DNA of 64,000 nt, from contig NZ_AWGF01000002.1 in NCBI RefSeq assembly GCF_000495855.1, forward strand, positions 124,001 through 188,000, written 5' to 3'. Positions 34,995-44,577 of the stretch are shown here, piece by piece. Position 1 is the stretch's first letter. Each line of letters begins with the position of its first letter. Below the pieces are notes generated by a model. The model was not told where the DNA came from. It did not search any database and worked only from the letters and a program-made list of their open reading frames with translations. This DNA comes from Asticcacaulis sp. YBE204 (GTDB lineage Bacteria > Pseudomonadota > Alphaproteobacteria > Caulobacterales > Caulobacteraceae). The translations under genes were made by a program, and so were the position numbers.

Positions 34995-35627
34995 ATGTCC
35001 CCGCGCCCTCGTCCCTCTAAATCCGTCATGCCACCGCGCGCGTGGCAGCGCATGTTGTCGGGTCGGCGTCTCGATCTACTCGATCCGTCGGCCATGGATA
35101 TCGAGATCGACGATATTGCGCTGGGCCTGTCGCGCGTGGCGCGCTGGAACGGGCAGACGACCGGCGAGCACGGCTTTTCGGTCGCCCAACATAGCCTGAT
35201 CGTTGAGGATATCTGCGTCCATATCGAGCCGGAGTTGAACACCCAATGGCGTCTGGTGGCGCTGCTGCACGACGCGCCGGAATACGTCATCGGCGACATG
35301 ATCTCGCCGTTCAAGGCGGCGCTGGGCTTCGATTACCGCCGTTTCGAGGACCATCTGGAACAGGCGATCCATATCCGCTTCGGCCTGCCCGCCAAGATGC
35401 CCGCCGCGATCAAGACCCTGATCAAGCGCGCCGATCACGCCTGCGCCTATTTCGAAGCCACGCAGCTGGTCGGATTTACCGATGGCGAGGCGCGACAATT
35501 CTTCGGCGAACCACCGGAGGACTATCACCTCATCATCGATCCCCTGCCCGCGCGCGAGGCCTGCGTGCAATTCGTTGACAGGTTCACGGCTTTAAGCGAA
35601 CGCTTAAGCGTATCCCAAAAAGTGTGA
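34995..35627 (+). CDS. HD-domain phosphohydrolase (YfbR/5'-nucleotidase-like)
   Basis: The 210-residue protein has the HD metal site: GEHGFSVAQHSL (first His), ALLHDAPEYVIGD (the HD pair, about residues 93-94) and KRADHACAYFEA (final Asp). The placing and text resemble YfbR-type nucleotidases and related HD hydrolases seen beside NAD-metabolism regulators. The substrate is probably a nucleotide, by inference. The last residues (SQKV and stop) are encoded by the palindromic repeat at 35613-35641. The start at 34995 is not fixed; ATG 35028 is also possible. The NadQ-like gene follows by 58 bases. Confidence 0.8.
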   Translation: MSPRPRPSKSVMPPRAWQRMLSGRRLDLLDPSAMDIEIDDIALGLSRVARWNGQTTGEHGFSVAQHSLIVEDICVHIEPELNTQWRLVALLHDAPEYVIGDMISPFKAALGFDYRRFEDHLEQAIHIRFGLPAKMPAAIKTLIKRADHACAYFEATQLVGFTDGEARQFFGEPPEDYHLIIDPLPAREACVQFVDRFTALSERLSVSQKV

Positions 35628-35641
35628 AACGGTTTTTGGAA
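35613..35641. repeat. Palindromic repeat, CCAAAAA...TTTTTGG type, copy 2
   Basis: CCAAAAA and TTTTTGG flank GTGTGAAACGG. It shares its core with the repeat at 9175-9202. The left half encodes the C-terminus and stop of the HD-domain gene. Confidence 0.65.
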
Positions 35642-35685
35642 TCAGATGCGCGCCAAAGATGGCCGCCTCGACGTAAGGAGCCCGC

Positions 35686-36627
35686 GTGTCTGTCAGCCTG
35701 ACCATCGAACTGTCCGCCGTCGTTGTCACCATCAAGGACAACGAAGCGATGGTCCTGTGCCTTAACCTGCCCGACCGGCGGGTGGCCCTGCCGTCGGGGC
35801 CGTTCATGCCCGAAGCGCACCGGACCTTCGACCTCGCCGTACGGGCGTTTGTGACGGAACAGACCGGATTTTCGCCCGGCTATGTCGAACAGCTCTACTC
35901 CTTCGGTGACGAAGGCCGCCAAGGCCTCAGTTCGCTGGCTCCGGAAGGTCCTGACGAACAGCAACGCGTCATTTCGCTCGGCTATCTGGCCCTGACCTCT
36001 GACAGCGCGTTTCAGTCGGCCCTGTCGGCATCGTGGCGGCCCTATTCAGCGTTTTTCCCTTGGGAAGACTGGCGCAAGGGCGAGCCCGCAACCCTGTCAG
36101 GCTTGCGTCAAGCCCTGCGTCAGTGGTGCGACGACGCGCCGGACCGGCCGTCAACCGCCGACCGTCGGGGCCGGATCGAAACGCTGTTTCCGGCCGATGC
36201 GGATCACTGGAACGAAGAGCGTGTACTGGACCGCTATGAACTGCTCTACAGCGCCGGGCTGATCGGCGAGTCCGCGCGACCGTCGCAACAAACCGTCGCC
36301 AGCGGCTGCGAGATGATGTCGGATCACCGTCGCATCCTCGCCACCGGTCTGTCGCGGTTACGAGGCAAGCTGAAATACCGCCCGGTGATTTTCGAGCTGA
36401 TGCCCGAGCGCTTTACGCTGCTGGAATTGCAGAAATCGCTGGAAGCGGTGTCAGGCTTCGGCCTGCACAAGCAGAACTTTCGCCGCGCGCTGGAACGGAC
36501 GGGGTTCGTTACCCCTACGGCTGCCTATCGCGACGATACCGGCGGACGTCCGGCGGAACTCTACGCCTATAATCGCGATCAGTTCCGCTTTAGTCCGTCG
36601 TTGGGTCTAAGCTTGCCGCGTGCATAA
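35686..36627 (+). CDS. NadQ-like NAD biosynthesis regulator (Nudix-related plus winged helix)
   Basis: The 313-residue protein has a Nudix-like N-terminal domain (about 5-150). Its Nudix box is not obviously intact, which suits a sensor rather than an enzyme. A C-terminal winged helix-like part follows (about 225-300: KYRPVIFELMPERFTLLELQKSLEAVSGFGLHKQNFRRALERTGFV). That combination is COG4111/NadQ, a repressor of NAD synthesis genes in Alphaproteobacteria, analogous to NrtR. It starts at a GTG (35686) with AAGGAG upstream. The gene follows the HD hydrolase and may share its transcript. No nad genes are in view. Confidence 0.75.
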   Translation: MSVSLTIELSAVVVTIKDNEAMVLCLNLPDRRVALPSGPFMPEAHRTFDLAVRAFVTEQTGFSPGYVEQLYSFGDEGRQGLSSLAPEGPDEQQRVISLGYLALTSDSAFQSALSASWRPYSAFFPWEDWRKGEPATLSGLRQALRQWCDDAPDRPSTADRRGRIETLFPADADHWNEERVLDRYELLYSAGLIGESARPSQQTVASGCEMMSDHRRILATGLSRLRGKLKYRPVIFELMPERFTLLELQKSLEAVSGFGLHKQNFRRALERTGFVTPTAAYRDDTGGRPAELYAYNRDQFRFSPSLGLSLPRA

Positions 36628-37317
36628 TTAGGCAGCGCGGGCGGCCATTTTTGCCGCCTGAGCCATCCAGTTTTCACGCATGATGCGCTTGGCCGAATGG
36701 ATGCGCGCCGACAGCCACGCCACGTGTTCTGGCGTCCAGCTCGCCACCTGCCAGTAATGGAAGATGCCGAGATCGTTCAGTTCTTTCTGATTCAGCGTCC
36801 CGATGCCCGAAATAAGCGTCAGGTCGTCGGCCTTGCCGTCCGCAGCGCGCAGACGATGCGGCTCAAGACCGGTGCCCGCCTGTTCGACGGCGGCTTCAAC
36901 ACTTTCGGGCGTCATGGCCGACAGCATCGACGCCTTGGGGCGCGAGGTGCGGTCGAGCGTTTCGAGAACAGGTTCCGCCACAACCGGCGTCTCAACCACA
37001 GGCGCTTCGATATGCGCCATGATGGCGGGTTCCAGTTCGGTCGAAACCCCCACCGGTGCAGCAACCGGGGCCGTCGGCGCGACCGGACGCAGCGGGATAA
37101 TTTCGGCCGAGGTCATCTGACGCGCGGCGGCGACCATCGGATCAGGCTCGACCTGACGGACGGGTTCAGGATCGGCCAGAAACACCGGTGCGTCATCGAA
37201 GACCGAAACCCGGCGCGCCTTACGCTTCGGTTTGGGTGACAGAAGCCAACCGACCGAACCGCTGATCAAAAACACCCCCAGCAGCAGCGCCGCCGATTGC
37301 AGGATAAGCAATAACAT
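36628..37317 (-). CDS. Membrane-anchored protein with helix-hairpin-helix domain
   Basis: The 229-residue product has one N-terminal helix (about 2-25), a long proline/valine-rich linker and a C-terminal helix-hairpin-helix region. The region reads DDLTLISGIGTLNQKELNDLGIFHYWQVASWTPEHVAWL and looks like those found in NuoE-like extensions and Caulobacterales proteins annotated as flap endonuclease-like. It probably binds nucleic acid or protein; no function is established. GGGGGAT precedes the ATG, 9 bases after the stop of the 30-residue peptide gene. It closes a three-gene operon. Confidence 0.65.
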   Translation of the reverse strand: MLLLILQSAALLLGVFLISGSVGWLLSPKPKRKARRVSVFDDAPVFLADPEPVRQVEPDPMVAAARQMTSAEIIPLRPVAPTAPVAAPVGVSTELEPAIMAHIEAPVVETPVVAEPVLETLDRTSRPKASMLSAMTPESVEAAVEQAGTGLEPHRLRAADGKADDLTLISGIGTLNQKELNDLGIFHYWQVASWTPEHVAWLSARIHSAKRIMRENWMAQAAKMAARAA

Positions 37318-37326
37318 AAATCCCCC

Positions 37327-37419
37327 TTAACCGGCGCGGCGCGCGAGGAAACCCGTCGCCAGCCCCAGCACCGCCACTCCCAGAAGCAACCAGCGCAATT
37401 CAAAGATCAGATAGAGCAT
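37327..37419 (-). CDS. 30-residue single-helix membrane peptide
   Basis: A short frame (MLYLIFELRW... ending LARRAG) has a GGAAAGG ribosome-binding site 7 bases before its ATG. It overlaps the end of the upstream gene by 20 bases and stops 9 bases before the ATG of the next. The peptide is one hydrophobic helix of about 20 residues with a basic tail (RRAG), the pattern of small inner-membrane peptides. I do not recognise a family. It is worth annotating because the start signal and operon position are both good. Confidence 0.5.
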   Translation of the reverse strand: MLYLIFELRWLLLGVAVLGLATGFLARRAG

Positions 37420-37804
37420 GATCGACCTTTCCTACGGCAATGCTGACGGGCTTTTGCGTTGTATCGGTCACGACGTCGAGTACCGGACCGTAAAGATAGC
37501 CTTCGCCGCGCGGCGCATAGGCCTTGATATTATCCGGCAATTCCGGTTGCAGCGCCCGCACGGCGGCGGCGGCCTGCGCCAGACGCGCGGTGGCGTTCGG
37601 CGGCGTCGCCCCGGCCTTGAGGCTCAAATGCACATTGAGGCCGTCGATCCGGGCCGAAACATCGTCGATGCCTTCGGATTTGAGCGCCGTATCGACGCGC
37701 TGAGTCAGCGACGCTTCCAGCGGCGGCAGCATCTTGTACAGACTTACCGCACCACCGCCCGCCAGCAGCAATAATCCCAATCCCCATACCGTCTTCGACG
37801 ACAT
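37400..37804 (-). CDS. Envelope protein with BON-like segment
   Basis: The 134-residue protein has an N-terminal signal anchor (VWGLGLLLLAGGGAVSLY) and a periplasmic domain whose text (LEASLTQRVDTALKSEGIDDVSARIDGLNVHLSL) resembles a BON or OmpA-linker type repeat. Function is unknown. It heads a minus-strand operon with the 30-residue peptide and the HhH protein. GAGGGGTAGGAC precedes the ATG. The family call is tentative. Confidence 0.5.
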   Translation of the reverse strand: MSSKTVWGLGLLLLAGGGAVSLYKMLPPLEASLTQRVDTALKSEGIDDVSARIDGLNVHLSLKAGATPPNATARLAQAAAAVRALQPELPDNIKAYAPRGEGYLYGPVLDVVTDTTQKPVSIAVGKVDHALSDL

Positions 37805-37971
37805 GTCCTACCCCTCGAAAATACCGCCGATGAAAATCGTTAACGAGTTAACCCCAAATCCCGGCGACTGACAATAGCACGCGGGACACAGTTATTGCCT
37901 TGCACCCTATCGGCTCTGCATGACAGCGCCAAGACATACCCCTGACGGGGGAAATTGACGAAAAAGGATTG
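37805..37971. other. Intergenic DNA upstream of the envelope operon
   Basis: This stretch carries TTAAC-rich text (GTTAACGAGTTAACC at 37845-37859) and probably the operon promoter. No gene is seen. It ends at the tandem-repeat element that follows. Confidence 0.4.
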
Positions 37972-37973
37972 GC

Positions 37974-38130
37974 CACGGAAAACACGGAAAACACGGAAAT
38001 TCATTGTGCCGGAAATAAGCGCGAAGCGTCGAACAATTAAGCCATGACATGCATAAAGGCCCTTCGGGCAGGAAGGAGCGAGTACCTTTCCGTGCTTTCC
38101 GTGCTTTCCGTGCTTTCCGTGCTTTCCGTG
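37974..38130. repeat. Inverted pair of 9-base tandem repeats (CACGGAAAN)
   Basis: Three units of CACGGAAA(A/A/T) run 37974-38000 and five units of the complement, CTTTCCGTG, run 38086-38130. The flanks GG..C and G..CC extend the inverted symmetry. An 85-base core with a GCGAAGCG motif lies between. The array can form a long imperfect stem. It abuts the ppdK terminator. Confidence 0.75.
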
Positions 38131-38134
38131 GTCA

Positions 38135-38170
38135 AATAAAAAACGTCCGATGCCAAGGACACCGGACGTT
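38135..38170 (-). terminator. Terminator of ppdK
   Basis: AACGTCCG and CGGACGTT pair around a 13-base loop and run into TTTTTTATTT on the minus strand. Confidence 0.85.
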
Positions 38171-38194
38171 CATTTATATCCTCAAATCAAACGC

Positions 38195-40861
38195 TTATTT
38201 ACCCGCGTTAATCGCCGCCTGAGCCGCCGCCAGACGCGCCACGGGGACGCGGTACGGCGAACAGGAGACGTAGTCGAGGCCGACCTTCTGGCAGAAGGCG
38301 ATCGACGCCGGGTCGCCGCCGTGCTCGCCGCAGATGCCCAGCTTGATGTCCGGACGGGTCGCGCGGCCCTTGGTGCGGGCGATGTCGATCAGCGCGCCGA
38401 CGCCATCGGGATCGAGCGTGACGAACGGGTCCTTCTCGAAAATCCCCTTTTCGATATAGGGGTTGAGGAAGCGGCCCGAGTCGTCGCGGCTGATGCCGTA
38501 GGTCGTCTGCGTCAGGTCGTTGGTGCCGAACGAGAAGAACTCCGCCGTCTCGGCCAGCTTGTCGGCCAGCAAAGCCGCGCGCGGCAATTCGATCATGGTG
38601 CCGACCTTGTAGTCGACCGACGCACCGCGCTTGGACAATACGCCATCGGCGATGCGACGGGTGAGCGCGACCAGATTGGCCATTTCTTCCTTGGTCGCGA
38701 CCAGCGGGTGCATGATGTCGGGTTTCGGGTCGAAACCCTCGGCCTTGACGTCGGCGGCGGCCTCGAAGATCGCCTCGACCTGCATCTCGTAGATTTCCGG
38801 GAAGGTGATCCCCAGACGACAACCGCGCCAGCCCAGCATCGGGTTGGTTTCCGACAGTTCCTTGGTCCGCTTGAGCAGCTTTTCCTCAGACACTTCCGTG
38901 GCTTCGGCGACGGCCTTGATGTCCTCAGACGTGTGAGGCAGGAACTCGTGCAGCGGCGGATCGAGCAGACGGATGGTCACCGGCAGGCCGTTCATGATCT
39001 TGAACAGCTCGGCAAAGTCCGACTTCTGGTGCGGCAGCAGCTTGGCCAGAGCCTTGCGGCGACCGGCCTCGTCGTCGGCGAGGATCATTTCGCGGACGGC
39101 AGTGATGCGCTCTTCGTCGAAGAACATGTGCTCGGTGCGGCACAGACCGATGCCTTCGGCGCCGAAGCCGACGGCGGTTTTCGCATCGGTCGGGGTTTCG
39201 GCGTTGGTCAGCACCTTGAGCGTGCGGAACTCGTCAGCCCACGTCATGATCTGATGGAAGTCGTCGGAGAATTCCGGCTCGATCATGCGAACCGCGCCCT
39301 TGAGGATCTCACCGGTCGAACCGTCCAGCGTCACGATGTCGCCGAAGCGGAACACCTGACCGCGGGCCGAAAACTCGCCGCGCTCGGTCGAGATGACCAG
39401 CTCCCCGGCCCCCGACACACAGGGACGACCCATGCCGCGCGCCACGACGGCAGCGTGCGAGGTCATGCCGCCGCGCGCCGTGACGATGGCCTTGGCGGCG
39501 TGCATGCCGTGGATGTCTTCGGGCGAGGTTTCGTCGCGGACGAGGATGACGTCTTCGCCCGCTGCGGCCAGACGCACCGCGTCGTCAGCGGTGAAGACGA
39601 TCTTGCCGCAGGCCGCGCCCGGCGAGGCCGGAAGCCCGCGCGCGATCAGGACGCGCTCGGCCTTGGGGTCCAGCATCGGGTGCAGCAACTGATCCAGCGC
39701 CGACGGATCGAGGCGCATCAGGGCTTCCTGCGGCGTGATCAGGCCTTCCCTGGCCATATCGACGGCGATTTTCAGCGCCGCGCGCGATGTGCGCTTGGCG
39801 TTGCGGGTTTGCAGCATGAACAGCTTGCCCTGCTCGACCGTGAACTCCACGTCCTGCACGTCGCGATAGTGGTTTTCGAGCTTTTCGACGGTCGATTTGA
39901 ACTGCGCGAAGACGTCCGGCAGCGCCTCTTCCATCGAGGGATTGCGCTCGCCCATTTCTTCGCGCGCCTTCACCGTCAGGGTCTGCGGCGTGCGGATACC
40001 CGCCACCACGTCTTCGCCCTGAGCGTTCAGCAGGAACTCGCCGTACAGCGACGCATCGCCCGTCGACGGGTTGCGCGTGAACGCCACGCCGGTCGCCGAG
40101 GTGTCGCCCATATTGCCAAAAACCATCGACTGGATATTGACGGCGGTGCCCCAGTCTTCGGGGATGTCGTGCATCTTGCGGTAAAACTTGGCCCGGTCGT
40201 TCATCCACGAACCGAACACGGCCTTGACCGCACCCCACAACTGATCCTGCGGGTCCTGCGGGAAGTCGTGACCCAGTTCGCGCTTCACCAGCGCCTTGTA
40301 GTCGACGATGATGCGTTCCCAGTCCTTGGCCGTGATGTCGGTGTCGATCGACACGCCCAAACGATCCTTGTGATCGTCGAGCACGTCTTCAAAATTGTGG
40401 TGGCTGAGGTCCAGCACGACGTTGGAATACATGGTGATGAAGCGGCGGTAGCAGTCGAGCGCGAAGCGGCGGTCGCCGGTAAGGCTGGCCAGACCTTCGA
40501 CGGTCGCGTCGTTCAGACCCAGATTGAGGACCGTGTCCATCATGCCCGGCATCGAGGCCCGCGCGCCCGAACGGACCGAGACCAGCAGCGGATTTTCGAC
40601 CGAGCCGAAACCCTTGCCCGTCGAGGTTTCGAGGTTTTTCAGCGCGGTGGCGACCTGTTCGACCAGATCGTCCGGCAGGGATTTGTCGTTCTTATAATAA
40701 TGGACACAGGCTTCGGTAGTGATGGTGAAGCCCGCCGGCACCGGCAACCCCAGAGATGACATCTCAGCCAGATTGGCGCCCTTGCCGCCCAGCAGGTTTT
40801 TCATCGTCGCATCGCCGTCCGCCGCGCCCGCCTTGAAGGCGTATACCCAGTGTTTCGACAT
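38195..40861 (-). CDS. ppdK: Pyruvate, phosphate dikinase
   Basis: PPDK interconverts pyruvate, ATP and phosphate with phosphoenolpyruvate, AMP and pyrophosphate. In bacteria it links glycolysis and gluconeogenesis. The 888-residue length is standard. The ATP-grasp N-terminus (FKAGAADGDATMKNLLGGKGANLAEM, SVRSGARASMPGMMDTVLNLG) precedes the central phosphohistidine domain with GGMTSHAAVVARGMG. The C-terminal PEP-binding barrel (IGLCRTEHMFF, SFGTNDLTQTTYG, GICGEHGGDP) follows. The ATG at 40861 has GAGGG upstream and matches the family start MSKHWVYAF. It stands alone with a terminator. Confidence 0.97.
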   Translation of the reverse strand: MSKHWVYAFKAGAADGDATMKNLLGGKGANLAEMSSLGLPVPAGFTITTEACVHYYKNDKSLPDDLVEQVATALKNLETSTGKGFGSVENPLLVSVRSGARASMPGMMDTVLNLGLNDATVEGLASLTGDRRFALDCYRRFITMYSNVVLDLSHHNFEDVLDDHKDRLGVSIDTDITAKDWERIIVDYKALVKRELGHDFPQDPQDQLWGAVKAVFGSWMNDRAKFYRKMHDIPEDWGTAVNIQSMVFGNMGDTSATGVAFTRNPSTGDASLYGEFLLNAQGEDVVAGIRTPQTLTVKAREEMGERNPSMEEALPDVFAQFKSTVEKLENHYRDVQDVEFTVEQGKLFMLQTRNAKRTSRAALKIAVDMAREGLITPQEALMRLDPSALDQLLHPMLDPKAERVLIARGLPASPGAACGKIVFTADDAVRLAAAGEDVILVRDETSPEDIHGMHAAKAIVTARGGMTSHAAVVARGMGRPCVSGAGELVISTERGEFSARGQVFRFGDIVTLDGSTGEILKGAVRMIEPEFSDDFHQIMTWADEFRTLKVLTNAETPTDAKTAVGFGAEGIGLCRTEHMFFDEERITAVREMILADDEAGRRKALAKLLPHQKSDFAELFKIMNGLPVTIRLLDPPLHEFLPHTSEDIKAVAEATEVSEEKLLKRTKELSETNPMLGWRGCRLGITFPEIYEMQVEAIFEAAADVKAEGFDPKPDIMHPLVATKEEMANLVALTRRIADGVLSKRGASVDYKVGTMIELPRAALLADKLAETAEFFSFGTNDLTQTTYGISRDDSGRFLNPYIEKGIFEKDPFVTLDPDGVGALIDIARTKGRATRPDIKLGICGEHGGDPASIAFCQKVGLDYVSCSPYRVPVARLAAAQAAINAGK

Positions 40862-41118
40862 CGAATATCCCTCTTTCATTTGTCTGATATATTATTGTTT
40901 TTACATGAAAATATTTCATGCGGCTTTTTATGAGCCATATAAGCACGCTGGCGATCACGCCTAAATAGATTATTGTAAAAATTCTTTACTGACACCCCAG
41001 TCAGGTTGCAGTGCAATATGTACACCATTGGGTGCCTGCCGCTCAAGGGGTGCCGCACGGGCAAGGTGATCACAACGCCTTTACTGTGACTGTAAAGGCC
41101 CGAATTCCCGTTACAAAT
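40862..41118. other. Upstream region of ppdK
   Basis: About 250 bases, AT-rich near 40890-40920 with a palindromic AAAATATTT, and GC-richer beyond 41040. It should hold the ppdK promoter. No gene, RNA or repeat was recognised. Confidence 0.4.
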
Positions 41119-41157
41119 GAAAAAGACGCGGAAGCTGTAAGCCGCCGCGCCTTTTTC
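41119..41157 (-). terminator. Terminator of glyS
   Basis: A stem of GAAAAAGACGCGG against CCGCGCCTTTTTC (one internal mismatch) carries a long loop and gives a T-run on the minus strand. Confidence 0.7.
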
Positions 41158-41172
41158 ATTATGCCCCCTGAC

Positions 41173-43452
41173 CTAAGCCAGTTTCGACAGATCGGCCACG
41201 CTATCCATCAGACGGCGGAGCGCGTTCAGCAGGGCCAGACGGTTTTCGCGTTCGGCGGGCACCTCCGAATTGACCAGCACGCCGTCGAGGAAGGCGTCGA
41301 TATCCGGACGCAGGGCCGCAAGCGCCGCCAAAGCCTCGGCAAAGCGTTCGTCATCGATCTGCTTGTCGATGGTGGGGGCCAGCGACAGGGCCTTGTGAAC
41401 CAGAGTCACCTCGACCTCCGGCGCGCCCGGCAGAACCTTCGGCGCATGGTCGGGCACGGCGCCTTTTTTCGTTTCGGCGTTGAGGATATTGGCGATGCGC
41501 TTGAACCCGGCTTCCAAAGCCTCACCGTCTTTGCCGCTTAGAACTTCTTCCAGAGCCCGGATGCGGGCGATGGTGCGGACCAGATCGTCGTCTTTCGCCG
41601 CAAAAGCCGCTTCGATGACGTCGAAGCGCACGCCCTCGTCCTTCAGCATGACCTTGAGGCGGTCGGCGAAAAAGTCGGCGAATTCGGCGCTCACCGTGCG
41701 GTAGTCGCGGAAGCTCAGGCGGGCATTGTCCACCTTCGGCGCGTTGGTGACGTGCTCGAATTTGATATCGAGATCGTAATCGCGGTCGGTCGGGATGACC
41801 CAGACCGGGCTTTCGAGCAGACCGGCGCGGAAATCGCGCAGATAGTTCTCGTAGACCTCGGTCTCGCCTTCGGCCCAGCGCGGACCGGCCGACCCGCGCC
41901 AGTTCTCGGTATCGACATAGACCGCCTGATTTGGCCCCGCATAGATCAGCAGGGTCTGATACCAGAGCGCCACCAGATCGGCCAAGGAGGCGCGGACATT
42001 ATGCTGACGCAGGATACGCAGCACGCCGAGCGCCGCACGACGCAGGGCGAACGGATCTTTCGAACCCGTCGGCTTTTCGTCGATGGCAAAGAAACCGACC
42101 AGCGTGTCGATCTTGTCGGCCAGAGCCACCGCCGCCGACACCGCGCCTTCGGGCACCGAATCGGACGGGCCCTGCGGCTTATAGTGTTCGCGGATGGCTT
42201 CGGAAACGTCCCCGGCCAGCTTGGCGGCTTCGGCGTAGTAGCCGCCCATGATCCCTTGCAGTTCGGGGAATTCGCCGACCATGTAAGACGCCAGATCGGC
42301 CTTGGCCAGACGCGCGGCCTCGCTGGCCATCCCCGCATCCGCACGCAGCAGCGGGGCCAGTTGTCCGGCCAGCGCCTCGATGCGCGCGACGCGCTGCGCC
42401 ATCGTCCCCAATTTCGCATGGAAAGTGACGCCGTTCAGCTTGGCCAGCCACTGATCGAAATTGCCCTTACGGTTGTCTTCTGACCAGAAAAATACCCCGT
42501 CCGACAGACGCGCCGATAGCACCTTGGCATTGCCGCGCTTGATTTCCGCACCCTTGTCGGCGGCCTTCATGTTCGACACGATGAGGAACTTCGCGGCCAT
42601 CTTCTGCGTCGACAGATCGCGGACGGCGAAATATTTCTGGTGCGTGCGCATCGAGGTCTTGATGACCTCCGGCGGCAGGGTCAGGAACTTAGGGTCCATG
42701 TCACCGAGCAGCGGCGTCGGCCATTCGTTGAGACCGGCGACCTCTTCGAGCAGGCCGTGGTCTTCCATCAGGGCGCAACCGGCCTCGGCGGTGACCTTGT
42801 AAGCCTTTTCGATAATGATCGACTGACGCTCGGCGTGGTCGAGGACGACGAAGGCGTCTTTCAGGCCCTGCTTGTACGACTTGAAATCGCTGACAGCGAA
42901 GGGCTCGCCCGACGACAGGAAGCGGTGGCCCTGAGTCAGGTTACCCGACGCGACGCCGCCGATTTCGAACGGGATCACCGCGCCATCGAACAGGAAGATG
43001 ATGCGCTTCAGCGGACGCACCCAGCGGAAGCTCGACGTGCCCGAGCGCATCGACTTCGGCCACGGGAACACAAGAATGACCTCTTCGAGGATGCCCGGCA
43101 GGACTTCGGCGGTCTGTTTGGCGGGCTTTTCGATCCGCGCCAGCCAGACGCCGTTTTCCAGAACCAGTTGATCCTGAGTCAGGCCAACCTTGCGCAGGAA
43201 CCCGGCCATGGCCTGTTCCGGCGCGCCCTCTTTCGGGCCCTTGACCTCTTCGGATACGGCAGCCTGTTCCAGCGGCAGGCCTTCGACGTGCAGGGCCAGA
43301 CGGCGCGGCCCGACATAGGCCTTCAATGTCTCCCAGCTCAGGCCCTGCGCCTTGAGTTTGTCGCCGAACAGACGTTCGAAATCGCGCGCAGCCTGAAGCT
43401 GCATGCGCGCCGGGATTTCTTCGGAGAAAAGTTCGATAAGTAAGTGTGCCAT
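41173..43452 (-). CDS. glyS: Glycine-tRNA ligase beta subunit
   Basis: The beta subunit binds tRNA and completes the alpha2-beta2 glycyl-tRNA synthetase. At 759 residues it is at the longer end of the family. MAHLLIELFSEEIPARMQ is the standard opening, followed by VEGLP, RVARIEALAGQLAPLL, ALADKIDTLVGFFAIDEKPTGSKDPFALRRAALG and a DALR-type anticodon domain near the end. The ATG at 43452 begins 5 bases after the glyQ stop; an upstream in-frame extension lies in the glyQ tail and is unlikely. Confidence 0.96.
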   Translation of the reverse strand: MAHLLIELFSEEIPARMQLQAARDFERLFGDKLKAQGLSWETLKAYVGPRRLALHVEGLPLEQAAVSEEVKGPKEGAPEQAMAGFLRKVGLTQDQLVLENGVWLARIEKPAKQTAEVLPGILEEVILVFPWPKSMRSGTSSFRWVRPLKRIIFLFDGAVIPFEIGGVASGNLTQGHRFLSSGEPFAVSDFKSYKQGLKDAFVVLDHAERQSIIIEKAYKVTAEAGCALMEDHGLLEEVAGLNEWPTPLLGDMDPKFLTLPPEVIKTSMRTHQKYFAVRDLSTQKMAAKFLIVSNMKAADKGAEIKRGNAKVLSARLSDGVFFWSEDNRKGNFDQWLAKLNGVTFHAKLGTMAQRVARIEALAGQLAPLLRADAGMASEAARLAKADLASYMVGEFPELQGIMGGYYAEAAKLAGDVSEAIREHYKPQGPSDSVPEGAVSAAVALADKIDTLVGFFAIDEKPTGSKDPFALRRAALGVLRILRQHNVRASLADLVALWYQTLLIYAGPNQAVYVDTENWRGSAGPRWAEGETEVYENYLRDFRAGLLESPVWVIPTDRDYDLDIKFEHVTNAPKVDNARLSFRDYRTVSAEFADFFADRLKVMLKDEGVRFDVIEAAFAAKDDDLVRTIARIRALEEVLSGKDGEALEAGFKRIANILNAETKKGAVPDHAPKVLPGAPEVEVTLVHKALSLAPTIDKQIDDERFAEALAALAALRPDIDAFLDGVLVNSEVPAERENRLALLNALRRLMDSVADLSKLA

Positions 43453-43457
43453 CAGAA

Positions 43458-44366
<909 letters not shown>

Positions 44367-44459
44367 AACTTGATTTCGCGCGAACATAGAGAGGTGCGGC
44401 GGGACGGGCAAGCTTTGGCCGCAAAGAAAACCTGTTCAGATGGCGGAGAATCGCACAGA

Positions 44460-44572
44460 TTTCCTTCGCCCCTGTGGGGAGAAGGTGGCGCGAAGCGCCG
44501 GATGAGGGGGAACCCCTAACTTCTACACGCCCCCTCACCCCTGCCCTCTCCCCACAGGGAGAGGGGGAGACG
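44460..44572. repeat. Large palindromic intergenic element before the AmpG-like gene
   Basis: CCCTGTGGGGAGA (44470-44482) is perfectly inverted as TCTCCCCACAGGG (44547-44559). An inner pair, GAGGGGG with CCCCCTC, is also present, and the core has GTGGCGCGAAGCGCC. The right arm's AGAGGGGGAGA lies just before the ATG at 44578 and seems to serve as its ribosome-binding site. It shares its layout with the element at 9900-10100. Confidence 0.65.
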
Positions 44573-44577
44573 CACCG

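Noticed and set aside
38086-38130. Five perfect 9-base units considered as a CRISPR-like array
   Set aside because: Units are directly adjacent with no spacers, and the inverted partner array at 37974 shows a stem-forming repeat.
38150-40759. Very long plus-strand open frame opposite ppdK
   Set aside because: Its codons mirror the strong third-position GC of ppdK on the other strand, the product is rich in Arg/Asp/Val/His with no domain, and there is no ribosome-binding site.
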